Source of the DNA: Thermomonas sp.
GTDB lineage: Bacteria; Pseudomonadota; Gammaproteobacteria; Xanthomonadales; Xanthomonadaceae
Direction of reading: 5' to 3'
Assembly: GCA_020692565.1 (NCBI GenBank)
Contig: JAIMKJ010000007.1
Location: forward strand, 103,900-136,857
DNA length: 32,958 nt
Shown: positions 14,080 through 22,654 of the stretch, one piece after another
Layout of the letters: the number at the start of each line of letters is the position of its first letter
How positions within the stretch are numbered: position 1 is the first letter of the stretch
Made by a program: the position numbers and the translations under genes
Notes under the pieces: model-generated
Database searches by the model: none
The model's input: only the letters and a program-made list of their open reading frames with translations
Told to the model about the DNA's origin: nothing

Positions 14080-16170
14080 ATGATCCGCCCGTTCGCCCTG
14101 CTGGTCCTGCTCACCGCGCTGCTGGCGCCGGCGACCGCCGCCGAAGCCGCATCGCCACCGGTGCGGACCGACCACCTGCAGTCCCGGCTGGTCGCCGAAG
14201 CGACCGCGGCGGTGCCCGGCGCGCGGCTGACGCTCGGGCTGCTGCTGGAGCACGATCCGCACTGGCACACGTACTGGCGCAACCCGGGGGATTCGGGGCT
14301 GCCGACCGAACTCGACCTCGCGCTGCCCGACGGTGTCGTCGTCGAAGCGATCGCGTGGCCGCATCCGCAGCGCTTCGAACTCGCCGATATCGTCAACTTC
14401 GGTTACGGCGAGCGCCGGCTGCTGCCGGTCTCGATCACGATCCCGGCCGATTACGCCAGGCCGTCGCTGCCGGTGCGCGCGTCGGCGCGCTGGTTGATCT
14501 GCGAGGTCGAATGCCTTCCCGGCAAGGCCGATTACGCGCTGGAACTTCCGGTCGCGCCGAAGGCCGATGTCGATCCGCGCTGGCGCGGCGATTTCGCCGC
14601 CGCGCGCGCCGACCTGCCGCGCGCGGCAACGGCGACGCTCGCGGTCGCCGAGGACAGCGATGCCATCGCCCTGACGCTGCGCGGTCTCGACGCCGCCGCC
14701 GTGCCGGCGCAGTGGCGATGGTTTCCCGAGACCCCGGAGGTCGTCGCCAACGGCGCGCAGCCGCAGTGGCAACGCACGGCCGATGGCTGGCAGGCGCGTT
14801 GGCCGAAAAGCGAGTACTTCACCGCGCTGCCGGCGGACGTCGCCCTGGTCGCGGTCGACGGCGACGGCACGGCCTGGCGCTTCGCCGTCGCCACCGCGGG
14901 GGCGGCCGCGCCGACGCCTGCCGCAGCGACGCCCCTGCCGGGTAATGCCGTCGCACCGTTCAGCCTGCTACCGGCGCTGCTGTTCGCTTTCATCGGCGGC
15001 CTGATCCTGAACCTGATGCCGTGCGTGTTCCCGGTGCTGTCGATCAAGGCGCTGGGCGCGCTGGGCTCCGCGGACGACCGCGCCGAACTGCGCCGGCACG
15101 GCGTCTGGTACGCGCTCGGCATCGTCGCGACGTTCCTGCTGCTCGCCGGTGTGCTGCTCGCGCTGCGCGCGGGCGGCGAACAGCTCGGCTGGGGTTTCCA
15201 GCTGCAGGAGCCGCGCTTCGTGGCCGGCGTCGCCTTGCTGCTGTTCGCGATGGCGCTGTCGTTCTCCGGCGTGTGGGAGTTCGGCGGGCGCTTCATGGGC
15301 GCAGGCCAGCGGCTGACGGAAGGCCACGGCGCGCGCGCGTCGTTCTTCACCGGCGCGCTCGCGGTCGTCGTCGCAAGCCCGTGCACCGCGCCGTTCATGG
15401 GCACGGCGCTCGGCTGGGCACTGGCGCAGCCGGCCGCGACGGCGCTCGCGGTGTTCGCGGCGCTCGGCCTCGGCCTCGCCGCACCGATGCTGCTGCTGGG
15501 GTTCGTACCGGCGCTGGCCCGCGCATTGCCGCGTCCGGGCCCGTGGCTGGAAGGCTTCCGCCAGCTGCTCGCGTTCCCGCTGTACCTGACCGTGGTCTGG
15601 TTGCTGTGGGTGTACGGCGAACAGACCTCGCCGCTCGGCATGGCCTGGCTGCTCGCCGCCCTGACCGCGCTGGCCTTCGCGCTGTGGCTGCTTGGGCGCC
15701 GGCCGGCGATGCGCTCGCCGCGGCTCCGCGCGACGGCGGTCTTGGTGTCCGCGGCGGCGCTGGTGCTGGCGCTCGGCCTGCCGCTGTCGGCGCCGGTGCC
15801 GGCAAGCGCCAGCGTGCGGACCAGCGAGGCCGATGCCGAGCCGTGGAGCGAGCCGCGTCTCGCCGAGCTGCGCGCGGCCGGCCGCCCGGTCCTGGTCAAC
15901 ATGACCGCTGCCTGGTGCATCACCTGCCTCGCCAACGAACGCGTCGCGCTGTCCACCGACACCGTGCGCGAGGCCCTCGCCGCGCACGACGTCGCCTACC
16001 TCAAGGGCGACTGGACGCGCCAGGACGCGGCGATCACGCGCTACCTCCAACGCTACGGCCGGAACGGCGTGCCCCTGTACGTGCTCTATCCCCCCGACGG
16101 CGGCGCGCCCCGCGTGCTGCCGCAACTGTTGACCGCGGATGGCGTCGCCGACGCGATCCGTTCGATGTGA
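14080..16170 (+). CDS. ScsB/DsbD-like thiol-disulfide transmembrane reductase
   Basis: A 696-residue inner-membrane protein with the three-part DsbD design. After a signal peptide (residues 1-24) comes a periplasmic immunoglobulin-like domain with the redox pair Cys141/Cys145 (LICEVECLPG), the long ScsB-type form. A transmembrane domain (about 292-570) follows with the redox cysteines in NLMPCVFP (Cys315) and ASPCTAPFMG (Cys435). The C-terminal thioredoxin domain has AAWCITC (Cys613/Cys616). Such proteins carry electrons from cytosolic thioredoxin to periplasmic partners, in ScsB for copper tolerance and in DsbD for disulfide isomerisation. The spacing in the first domain (Cys-x3-Cys) favours ScsB-like over DsbD. 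A secreted redoxin gene follows 26 nt downstream and is a plausible electron acceptor. Confidence 0.9.
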   Translation: MIRPFALLVLLTALLAPATAAEAASPPVRTDHLQSRLVAEATAAVPGARLTLGLLLEHDPHWHTYWRNPGDSGLPTELDLALPDGVVVEAIAWPHPQRFELADIVNFGYGERRLLPVSITIPADYARPSLPVRASARWLICEVECLPGKADYALELPVAPKADVDPRWRGDFAAARADLPRAATATLAVAEDSDAIALTLRGLDAAAVPAQWRWFPETPEVVANGAQPQWQRTADGWQARWPKSEYFTALPADVALVAVDGDGTAWRFAVATAGAAAPTPAAATPLPGNAVAPFSLLPALLFAFIGGLILNLMPCVFPVLSIKALGALGSADDRAELRRHGVWYALGIVATFLLLAGVLLALRAGGEQLGWGFQLQEPRFVAGVALLLFAMALSFSGVWEFGGRFMGAGQRLTEGHGARASFFTGALAVVVASPCTAPFMGTALGWALAQPAATALAVFAALGLGLAAPMLLLGFVPALARALPRPGPWLEGFRQLLAFPLYLTVVWLLWVYGEQTSPLGMAWLLAALTALAFALWLLGRRPAMRSPRLRATAVLVSAAALVLALGLPLSAPVPASASVRTSEADAEPWSEPRLAELRAAGRPVLVNMTAAWCITCLANERVALSTDTVREALAAHDVAYLKGDWTRQDAAITRYLQRYGRNGVPLYVLYPPDGGAPRVLPQLLTADGVADAIRSM

Positions 16171-16196
16171 ACTTACCGACACGAGGAGACCGACCG

Positions 16197-16829
<633 letters not shown>

Positions 16830-16961
16830 TCGCGTGCGCGACGCCCCGGGGCGGCGGGCCGTCCCGGGCGATGGCCGTGCGGAACAGCATTCGCCAGCGC
16901 TCGCGCGTGGCCCGTGTGAACCAGACAGCGCCGAAGCACGCTCCAGCGCGGCCGGCCGCAG

Positions 16962-17435
16962 TCAGTCGGGCAGCATGGCCGGGAAATCGTCGCGCTGCTC
17001 GTAGAACCCGTTGATGTCGATGCCCGCGACCTTCGCGCCCGCAGTCACCGCCACCGAGGCCGGCATGTCCGGGCAGGGCGCGCGGATGCATTGCACCTGC
17101 TGCACATGTCCGCCGACCCGATGCGGCCCGGTGTTGCAGGCGGCGATCACGACGTAATCGTCCGGCGGCAGGCCTTCGATCCGGTACGTGTCCTGGCCTG
17201 GGCGGGTATCGATGCAGATGCGTTTCGCTTCCGCCGGTGCGCCGCTGCCGATGGCGCAGATGCGCAGCGCCGGCACGACGTGCGCCGGATGCAGGATGCG
17301 GCCCTCGATCGCGCCGGTTCCGGCAGCAGCGGGCTGCGCGGCGCCGGCATGGGGCTGCGAGCGGGCGCAGCCGCTGCCGGCCGGCAGCGAGGCGGCGAAG
17401 GCGAGCGAAATCAGCAGGGGTCGGATCGTGGTCAT
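16962..17435 (-). CDS. Small secreted protein of unknown function, 157 aa
   Basis: It has a hydrophobic signal sequence followed by GSGC (Cys23), which may be a weak lipobox. An Ala/Gly-rich linker follows, then GAIEGRILHP...YRIEGLPPDDYVVIAA, which looks like the beta-sandwich of carboxypeptidase-regulatory-like or SdrD B-like domains. Cys60, Cys74, Cys100, Cys116 and Cys121 could form disulfides (VQCIRAPCPDM). The gene starts 18 nt downstream of the kinase stop on the same strand, so it is the third gene of the sigma-kinase operon. A role as the extracytoplasmic ligand or target of that kinase system is possible but inferred only from position. Confidence 0.75.
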   Translation of the reverse strand: MTTIRPLLISLAFAASLPAGSGCARSQPHAGAAQPAAAGTGAIEGRILHPAHVVPALRICAIGSGAPAEAKRICIDTRPGQDTYRIEGLPPDDYVVIAACNTGPHRVGGHVQQVQCIRAPCPDMPASVAVTAGAKVAGIDINGFYEQRDDFPAMLPD

Positions 17436-17453
17436 GCGGTTCTCCTGACGGTG

Positions 17454-20300
17454 TCAGCGGCAGCGGCCGCGTTCCTGTTCGAACGTGCGCGCGATGGCGC
17501 CGCCTTCGGGCAGCGCGGCCGCGATTTCCTCGGCGATATCGTCCAGCCTCTGCGGCCCGTCGCCCATCCCGGGTTCGCGGCAGTGCTGCAGGGCGATGGC
17601 GGTGGATGCCAGCCATGCGACCTTGCGCAGTTCCGGATCGGATCGCGGTAACGCCGCCAGCGCCTCCAACACCGCGACCGATGGGCCCTGGCGCGGTGGA
17701 TCGCCCTGCGCGGGCGTGTCGCGCGACAGATCGAACAACGCCAACGACAGCTCCGCGCGGCGGGTATGCGGATGCGAGGGGCCATAACCGGCACCGGCAC
17801 GGGTGAGTTCGACCGCGCTGGCGAGCTGGGTGCGCGCTGCGGTGTCCATGCCGAGCGCGGCCTGTACCTCGCCGATCATGCGCCGGGTGTCGCCGATCAG
17901 CCCGTGCTGTTTGCCCAGGCGGACGATGCGCAGCCGCTCCACCTCCAGCAGCAGCGGCAGCGCGGCCTGATGGCGTCCGGCGTCGTGCAGCACCATGCCC
18001 TTGTTGAACAGCACGCCTTGGTAAAGCGCGGACGTCGGATCCTTGCGCAGCACCGCCAGCGCGCGGTCGAGGTGACGCAGGGCCGTATCGATGTCGCCGA
18101 GTTCCCAGGCCACGATGCCCAGGCTGTTGTCGTCGCGCGCCACGTCCACGTGCTGACGGCCCACCCGTGCCACCAGCCAGGGTTGGCTGGCGCGGTAGGC
18201 CTCGCCGGCTTCGCGGAAGCGGCCCAGGTCGACGTGGATCGCGGCAAGTTGGCGGCGCGCGTTGACGCTCGACGGATGTTGGTCGCCGTGGCGGTCCAGG
18301 GCGAGGCTCAGGGCGTCGTGGCAGTCGCGCTCGGCGACGATCAGTTGGCCGGCGCTGCGTTCCAGATCGCACAGGCGTTGCAGCAGGCCGATCGCCAGCG
18401 GATGGCGGTTGCCCACGCTGGCCTTCAGCTGCGCCAGCGCGTTGCGGAAGCCCAGCAGGGCGGCTTCGGTATTGCCGGCGTCGCGTTCCAGATCGGCCAG
18501 GTCGGCCAGGTTCTCGACCACGCCGGCAGTGTCGTCCAGCGCATTGCGCCGCACTTCCAGCGAGCGCTGGTAGAGCAGGCGCGCCGTGCGCGGATTGCCC
18601 TCGTCGCGCTGGCAGCGGCCCAGTTCCGAATAGAACTCGGCCGCCTGCACCGGCAGTTGGCGCTGGTGGCGCCGGGCGTCGGCTTCCAGCGGCTGCATCC
18701 GCACGACGCAGACGGCCGGACGGCCCAGCAGACGCAGGGTGCGGCCGTAGTCGGTGGTCGATGCCAGCCGCAGGCTGTCGGGCGCGTCGGTCAGGCCATC
18801 GATGATCGCGCTCTGGGTCTGCAGCAGGCGCTCGGCCTCGCGGTAATCGCCCAGCCCCAGGCGCAGCCGCGCGATCACCCCGAACAGCTCCGCGCGGTCC
18901 AGCGGCTGCCGCGCCAGTTCGCGGTTGCCGCGCTGCTCGCCGGCTTCCAGCAGTTTGCGCACATCCAGCGGCCCGGGTTTGCCGCCGATGTCGCCGCCGC
19001 CGGCCTGCTCGAACAGATTGGTCACGAACCGCTGCAGCGCCTGCGCGCGGCTGGCCTCGCGCACCGCCTGCCGCGCCTGCCAGGTCACCAGCACCAGCGC
19101 CGACGTCAGCATCGCCAGCATCAGTGCGGTGGTCGCCAGCGCCCAGCGATGGCGCTGCACGAATTTGTGGGTGCGGTAGGCCATGCTCTGCGGTCGCGCC
19201 AGCACCGGTTTGCCTTCCAGATAACGGTGCAGATCCAGCGCCATCGCCTCCACCGACGGATAGCGGTGTTCCGGCCGTTTGGACAGCGCCTTCAGTGCGA
19301 TGTTGTCCAGATCGCCGGCGATTTCCTTCGCGCGCCGACGCAGCGCCTGGGTGCGGGAGGGGTCGCTGTCGGCCTCGCGCAGCAGGTTGGCCGACGGCTT
19401 CTGCGGGTCGGAGATCAGGATCGCCTCCTCCCATTCGGCATCGCTCTGTCGTTTCAGCCGGTACGGCTTGGTTTCCGCCATCAGCTCGTACAGCACCACG
19501 CCCAGCGAATACACATCGGTCATCGTGGTGACCGGCTCGCCGCGGATCTGCTCCGGCGCGGCGTAGTGCAGGGTGAAGGCGCGCACCTCGGTGCGGGTGT
19601 TGTCGCGGCCCGGTTCCGAGCCGTCCAGCAATTTGGCGATGCCGAAATCCAGCAGCCGCACTTCGTCCAGCGGCGTGACCATGATGTTCGACGGCTTCAG
19701 ATCGCGATGCACGATCAGGTTCGCGTGCGCGTGGCTGACCGCTTCGCAGACCTGCAGGACCAGTTTCAGCCGCGCTTCGATGCCCAGATCGCGGCTGCGG
19801 CACCAGTCGGTGATCGGTTCGCCCTCCACGTATTCCAGCGCGAGGTAAGGCTGGTTGTCGGTGCTGATGCCGGCGTCGAGCAGCCGCGCGATATGCGGGT
19901 GGCCGAGGCGGGCGAGGATCTGGCGTTCGCGGGTGAAGCGCTGGCGCAGGTTCGGGTCGGCCAGACCGGGGCGCAGCAGTTTCAGGGCCACCCGACGCTG
20001 GTACAGGCCGTCGGCGCGGCGCGCCAGCCAGACCTGGCCCATGCCGCCCTCGCCGAGCATGCGGTCGAGCTTGTACGGCCCGATCATCGATTCCGCTTTC
20101 GCCATCGGCGGCGGCGTCACCAGGGGTTCCGAGAGGAAGTCCTCGTTGTCGTCCTCCAGCGTCATCAATACCTGCAGCTCGTCCGCCAGCGCCGGGTCTT
20201 CCTCGCGCAGCGTTTCCAGCCGCGCCTTGCGGCCTTCGGCATCCAGTTCGAGCAGCGCGTCGAGCAGCGGCGACAGCCGCTGCCAGCGTTCGGCATCCAT
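17454..20300 (-). CDS. Transmembrane Ser/Thr protein kinase with C-terminal TPR-like region
   Basis: A 948-residue receptor-like Hanks kinase. Residues 1-70 are a helical N-terminal tail. The kinase domain spans about 74-365: glycine loop GEGGMGQV (83-90), ATP lysine Lys107 in VALK, catalytic HRDLKPSN with Asp200, DFG at 218-220 and APE at 248-250, so it is active-looking. One membrane segment (about 387-407) follows. The remaining 540 residues are helical tetratricopeptide-like repeats (for example LGDYREAERLLQTQ, DTALRHLDRALAVL), predicted to be periplasmic. It follows an ECF sigma gene across a REP-containing 184-bp gap. By family precedent (PknS with EcfK in Xanthomonas citri) the kinase would phosphorylate and activate the sigma factor; that is inference here. 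Confidence 0.9.
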   Translation of the reverse strand: MDAERWQRLSPLLDALLELDAEGRKARLETLREEDPALADELQVLMTLEDDNEDFLSEPLVTPPPMAKAESMIGPYKLDRMLGEGGMGQVWLARRADGLYQRRVALKLLRPGLADPNLRQRFTRERQILARLGHPHIARLLDAGISTDNQPYLALEYVEGEPITDWCRSRDLGIEARLKLVLQVCEAVSHAHANLIVHRDLKPSNIMVTPLDEVRLLDFGIAKLLDGSEPGRDNTRTEVRAFTLHYAAPEQIRGEPVTTMTDVYSLGVVLYELMAETKPYRLKRQSDAEWEEAILISDPQKPSANLLREADSDPSRTQALRRRAKEIAGDLDNIALKALSKRPEHRYPSVEAMALDLHRYLEGKPVLARPQSMAYRTHKFVQRHRWALATTALMLAMLTSALVLVTWQARQAVREASRAQALQRFVTNLFEQAGGGDIGGKPGPLDVRKLLEAGEQRGNRELARQPLDRAELFGVIARLRLGLGDYREAERLLQTQSAIIDGLTDAPDSLRLASTTDYGRTLRLLGRPAVCVVRMQPLEADARRHQRQLPVQAAEFYSELGRCQRDEGNPRTARLLYQRSLEVRRNALDDTAGVVENLADLADLERDAGNTEAALLGFRNALAQLKASVGNRHPLAIGLLQRLCDLERSAGQLIVAERDCHDALSLALDRHGDQHPSSVNARRQLAAIHVDLGRFREAGEAYRASQPWLVARVGRQHVDVARDDNSLGIVAWELGDIDTALRHLDRALAVLRKDPTSALYQGVLFNKGMVLHDAGRHQAALPLLLEVERLRIVRLGKQHGLIGDTRRMIGEVQAALGMDTAARTQLASAVELTRAGAGYGPSHPHTRRAELSLALFDLSRDTPAQGDPPRQGPSVAVLEALAALPRSDPELRKVAWLASTAIALQHCREPGMGDGPQRLDDIAEEIAAALPEGGAIARTFEQERGRCR

Positions 20301-20371
20301 CGGTCGGCGGCGTGGTCCGGAGCGGGACGATCATGGTCGCACGCGGCGCGCGCGACCGCATGTGGAGTACG

Positions 20372-20434
20372 GTCGGTGTAGCGCGACCTTCAGTCGGTGT
20401 AGCGCGACCTTCAGTCGGTGTAGAGCGGCCTTCA
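20372..20434. repeat. Three 21-bp tandem REP-like units
   Basis: The unit GTCGGTGTAGCGCGACCTTCA is repeated at 20372-20392 and 20393-20413, and a third, changed copy (AGAGCGGCC in place of AGCGCGACC) fills 20414-20434. Each contains a GTAG tetranucleotide followed by a short stem with a TTCA loop, so these are head-to-tail partial REP units leading into the doublet at 20420-20488. Confidence 0.85.
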
Positions 20435-20488
20435 GGCCGCTGAAGTGTCGCCGAATCGTTGGGAGCAGCAGCCTGAAGTCCGCTCTAC
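20420..20488. repeat. GTAG-type REP doublet (BIME-like) between sigma and kinase genes
   Basis: The forward REP has head GTAG (20420-20423), stem AGCGGCC, loop TTCA and stem GGCCGCT (to 20441). An inverted REP at 20471-20488 reads GTAGAGCGGACTTCAGGC on the minus strand. The two share the centre CCGAATCGTT with the doublet at 30916-30977. The GTAG head of the inverted copy supplies the TAG stop codon (20485-20487) of the sigma gene. Resembles the SMAG/GTAG REPs of Stenotrophomonas, which are mobilised by RAYT transposases; no RAYT gene is in this window. Confidence 0.85.
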
Positions 20489-21066
20489 CGCTGGCCGTTC
20501 TCGTCGCCCAGGGATGCCAGCAGGAACAGCCGTGCCTTCTGCCAGTCGCGGCGGATGCTGCGCTCGGAGCGCTTCAGCAGTTCGGCGATTTCCTGTTCCG
20601 ACAGCCCGGCGAAATAGCGCAGCTCCACCACCTGGGCCAGCTTCACGTCCACCGCCGCCAGCTTGGTCAGCGCGGTGTCCAGGCCCAGCATGTCTTCGTC
20701 CAGGCGCAGGCCGCCTTCCACGTCGTCCGGCAGCTCGGTCACCCGGTGCAGGTCGCCGCCGCGCTTCTGCGCCAGGCGCTGGCGGGCGTAATCCACCACC
20801 ACGCTGCGCATCGCCGAAGCGGCGTAGGCGAAGAAATGCGCGCGGTCGTCGAACTGCACGTCGCGGCGGCCGATCAGTTTCAGATACGCCTCGTGGACCA
20901 GCGCGGTCGCGTCCAGCGTCTGCCCGTACTGCCCGGCCAACTGGCGCCGCGCCATCGCGTGCAGCTCGTGGTACAGCGTGCCCAGGACGCGATCCAGCGC
21001 GGCGCGGTCGCCGTCGCGTGCGGCGTCGAGCCATTGGGTGATGTCGGCGTGTTCGCTTTCGCTCAT
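20485..21066 (-). CDS. ECF-type RNA polymerase sigma factor (ECF43-like)
   Basis: A 193-residue sigma-70 family protein. Region 2 spans about residues 8-100 and contains TALVHEAYLKL (54-64) and HFFAYAASAMRSVVVDYAR (77-95), the pattern of the TIGR02999 / ECF43 group. Region 4 is a helix-turn-helix (GLSEQEIAELLKRSERSIRRDW, 154-175 read in two parts). There is no anti-sigma gene; instead a transmembrane kinase gene follows. ECF43 members lack the acidic residues of region 2.2 that contact polymerase and are switched on by threonine phosphorylation; Thr50 or Thr54 here are the candidates near the equivalent place. Its stop codon lies inside a REP element, so the last residues (NGQR) may have been changed by that insertion. 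Confidence 0.88.
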   Translation of the reverse strand: MSESEHADITQWLDAARDGDRAALDRVLGTLYHELHAMARRQLAGQYGQTLDATALVHEAYLKLIGRRDVQFDDRAHFFAYAASAMRSVVVDYARQRLAQKRGGDLHRVTELPDDVEGGLRLDEDMLGLDTALTKLAAVDVKLAQVVELRYFAGLSEQEIAELLKRSERSIRRDWQKARLFLLASLGDENGQR

Positions 21067-21099
21067 GGACAGGCTCGGAGCCCCAACGTTCGGAGGCCG

Positions 21100-21105
21100 A
21101 CTATA
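21100..21105 (-). promoter_or_regulatory. Candidate -10 box of the sigma-kinase operon
   Basis: TATAGT on the minus strand, in the 60-bp gap behind mutM, would start transcription near 21093 and leave a leader of about 27 nt before the sigma factor ATG at 21066. The leader contains GGCTC-C-GAGCC and no clear Shine-Dalgarno. Confidence 0.35.
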
Positions 21106-21126
21106 CCGCAGCCCCGGTCGCCCCCG

Positions 21127-22035
21127 TCAGCGCTGGCAATGCCCGCACCAGACCGTGGCCCGTTGCGCCAGCATCGCCTGCTTCAGCGGTCGCCCGCAGC
21201 GCGGGCAGGGTTCGCCGCCGCGGCCGTAGGCCGACAGCTCCTGCTCGAAGTAACCCGGCGCGCCGTCCGGGCTGATGAAGTCGCGCAGCGTGGTGCCGCC
21301 GCGGGCGATGGCGTAGGTCAGGATGCGGCGGATCTCGGCCGCGATCGCCGCGTAGCGTTCGCGCGACACCTTGCCCGCCGCGCGCAGCGGCGACACCCCC
21401 GCCGCGAACAACGCTTCGGCCGCATAGATATTGCCCACGCCGACCACGATCTTCTGATCCATCAGAAACGCCTTCACCGGTACCTTGCGCCCGCGGCTGC
21501 GCTCGAACAGCAGATCGCCGCCGAAGTCGTCCGACAGCGGCTCCGGCCCGAGTCCGCGCAGCAGCTCGTGGGTTTCGCCCGGCGGCTGCCACAGCAGACA
21601 CCCGAACCGTCGCGGATCGTTGAAGCGCAGCACGCGCGTGGTCTGCAACTCTTCTTTCTCCCTCCCCCCCGCGCGCTGCTCCCTCCCGCGCGTGCGGGGG
21701 AGGGCTGGGGCGGGGGCCACCGACGCCGCAGCATCCCCCGCAATCACCACATCCACATGATCGTGCGCCCGCACCGGCGTGTCCGCCGGCAACACCAGCA
21801 GACTCCCCGACATCCCCAGATGCCACAGCGCCGAACCTGCGGGCGTCTCCATCAACAGATACTTCGCGCGCCGCCGGATCGACAGGATCGTCTGCGACGG
21901 CAACAGCGTTTCGATCTCGTGCGGAATCGGCCAGCGCAGATCCGGCCGGCGCAGCGTCACCCCGACCACGCGATGGCCTTCCAGATGCGGCGCCAGGCCG
22001 CGACGCGTGGTTTCTACTTCGGGGAGTTCGGGCAT
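21127..22035 (-). CDS. mutM: Formamidopyrimidine-DNA glycosylase with a repeat-derived insertion
   Basis: A 302-residue bifunctional glycosylase/lyase that removes 8-oxoguanine. The N-terminal PELPEVET gives the catalytic Pro2 and Glu3, and RRAKYL holds Lys58. HLGMSGSL has the intercalating Met75, FNDPRRFG the Arg/Phe wedge, and [10 protein letters not shown] the helix-two-turn-helix. The zinc finger is intact (Cys277, Cys280, Cys297, Cys300). The family is about 270 residues; the extra length lies in residues 101-133, between [10 protein letters not shown] and RVLRFNDP, which are normally almost adjacent. That stretch is encoded by a GC-rich palindromic repeat (about 21652-21719). Start at 22035 is fixed because Pro2 must be N-terminal. 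It should remain active, since the insertion falls in a loop. Confidence 0.95.
   Translation of the reverse strand: MPELPEVETTRRGLAPHLEGHRVVGVTLRRPDLRWPIPHEIETLLPSQTILSIRRRAKYLLMETPAGSALWHLGMSGSLLVLPADTPVRAHDHVDVVIAGDAAASVAPAPALPRTRGREQRAGGREKEELQTTRVLRFNDPRRFGCLLWQPPGETHELLRGLGPEPLSDDFGGDLLFERSRGRKVPVKAFLMDQKIVVGVGNIYAAEALFAAGVSPLRAAGKVSRERYAAIAAEIRRILTYAIARGGTTLRDFISPDGAPGYFEQELSAYGRGGEPCPRCGRPLKQAMLAQRATVWCGHCQR
21652..21719. repeat. Dispersed palindromic repeat inserted in frame in mutM
   Basis: On the minus strand this reads GCCCCCGCCCCAGCCCTCCC, then a hairpin (CCCTCCC/GGGGAGG-type stem at 21681-21704), then a G/A-rich GGGGGGAGGGAGAAAG end. I recognise it as the common proteobacterial intergenic repeat of the form CCCCAGCCCTCTCCCGC...GCGGGAGAGGG. 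Here it lies inside a conserved coding gene and stays in frame, encoding the Ala/Pro then Arg/Gly/Glu-rich residues 101-133 of MutM. Confidence 0.7.
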
Positions 22036-22117
22036 GGGGCTGGCGGGTTCGATGAGATCGTGATGATACGTCCGCAAACCTTGCAGATGAATGGTAGAAA
22101 CCCTGCGCGGATTCGTC

Positions 22118-22540
22118 TTACTGCTGGTGGCAGAAAGCTTCTACGGTGGGCATGAAGTACAGGCAGTACTCGCCTACCTTCCGCTTGGCACATATCGCTT
22201 TTTGCCGATCCAGGTCCGGCTCGTCGCGCGGCGGCGGGATGCCATCGCAGAAGCCGGGACTCATATCGCTGGCGTAGAGACAGCCCGAAAGCCAGGGTCC
22301 GGCATTGATCGCATCCAGACTCCGGTTCCCCGCGCGAACCCTGGCTTCCACGAAACAGCCTTCCTCGTTCGAGGTCTTTCCGAATTCCCGACCCTGCAGG
22401 AAACTCTCTTCCTGCTGTGCATGCAATTTCTCCGGCGTGTAAAGCGTCGGAATATAGATATAGACGTAGGCAAGTGTCATCACGACCGGGAGCATCACGA
22501 TCGCGATGGAAATCAGGATGGCCTTGGTGCTGGTTTTCAT
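22118..22540 (-). CDS. Small single-span membrane protein with conserved-looking cysteines
   Basis: A 140-residue protein with one N-terminal membrane helix (about residues 7-30, [20 protein letters not shown]) and a polar, probably periplasmic domain. The domain has six cysteines (EEGCF, SGCLY, GFCDG, AICAK, EYCLY, FCHQQ), an even number that suggests three disulfides. AGGAG lies 6 nt before the ATG at 22540, which decides that start against a longer frame from 22597. The local GC content is lower than in neighbouring genes, which may point to acquisition. It lies between mutM and the lipid locus, 114 nt downstream of the CdsA-like stop on the same strand. I do not recognise it. Confidence 0.72.
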   Translation of the reverse strand: MKTSTKAILISIAIVMLPVVMTLAYVYIYIPTLYTPEKLHAQQEESFLQGREFGKTSNEEGCFVEARVRAGNRSLDAINAGPWLSGCLYASDMSPGFCDGIPPPRDEPDLDRQKAICAKRKVGEYCLYFMPTVEAFCHQQ

Positions 22541-22654
22541 GCGGCTCCTGGGTTGGCTGGATCGCGCGCAGATCGCGATCTCTATGACTGGGAACAATTC
22601 GATGTTGTGGTGGCGCCGATCCTACCGAAACTCACCCTACGGCCGGGATGCACT

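Noticed and set aside
16948..16959. 12-bp perfect palindrome GCGGCCGGCCGC between the redoxin and the small secreted protein gene.
   Set aside because: It has no loop or U-tract, and such GC palindromes are expected by chance in DNA of this composition.
17766..20381. Very long open frame (about 870 codons) on the plus strand opposite the kinase gene.
   Set aside because: It is fully antisense to a gene with intact kinase motifs, and its translation is His/Gln/Arg/Ala-rich without domains, as expected for the complement of GC-rich codons.
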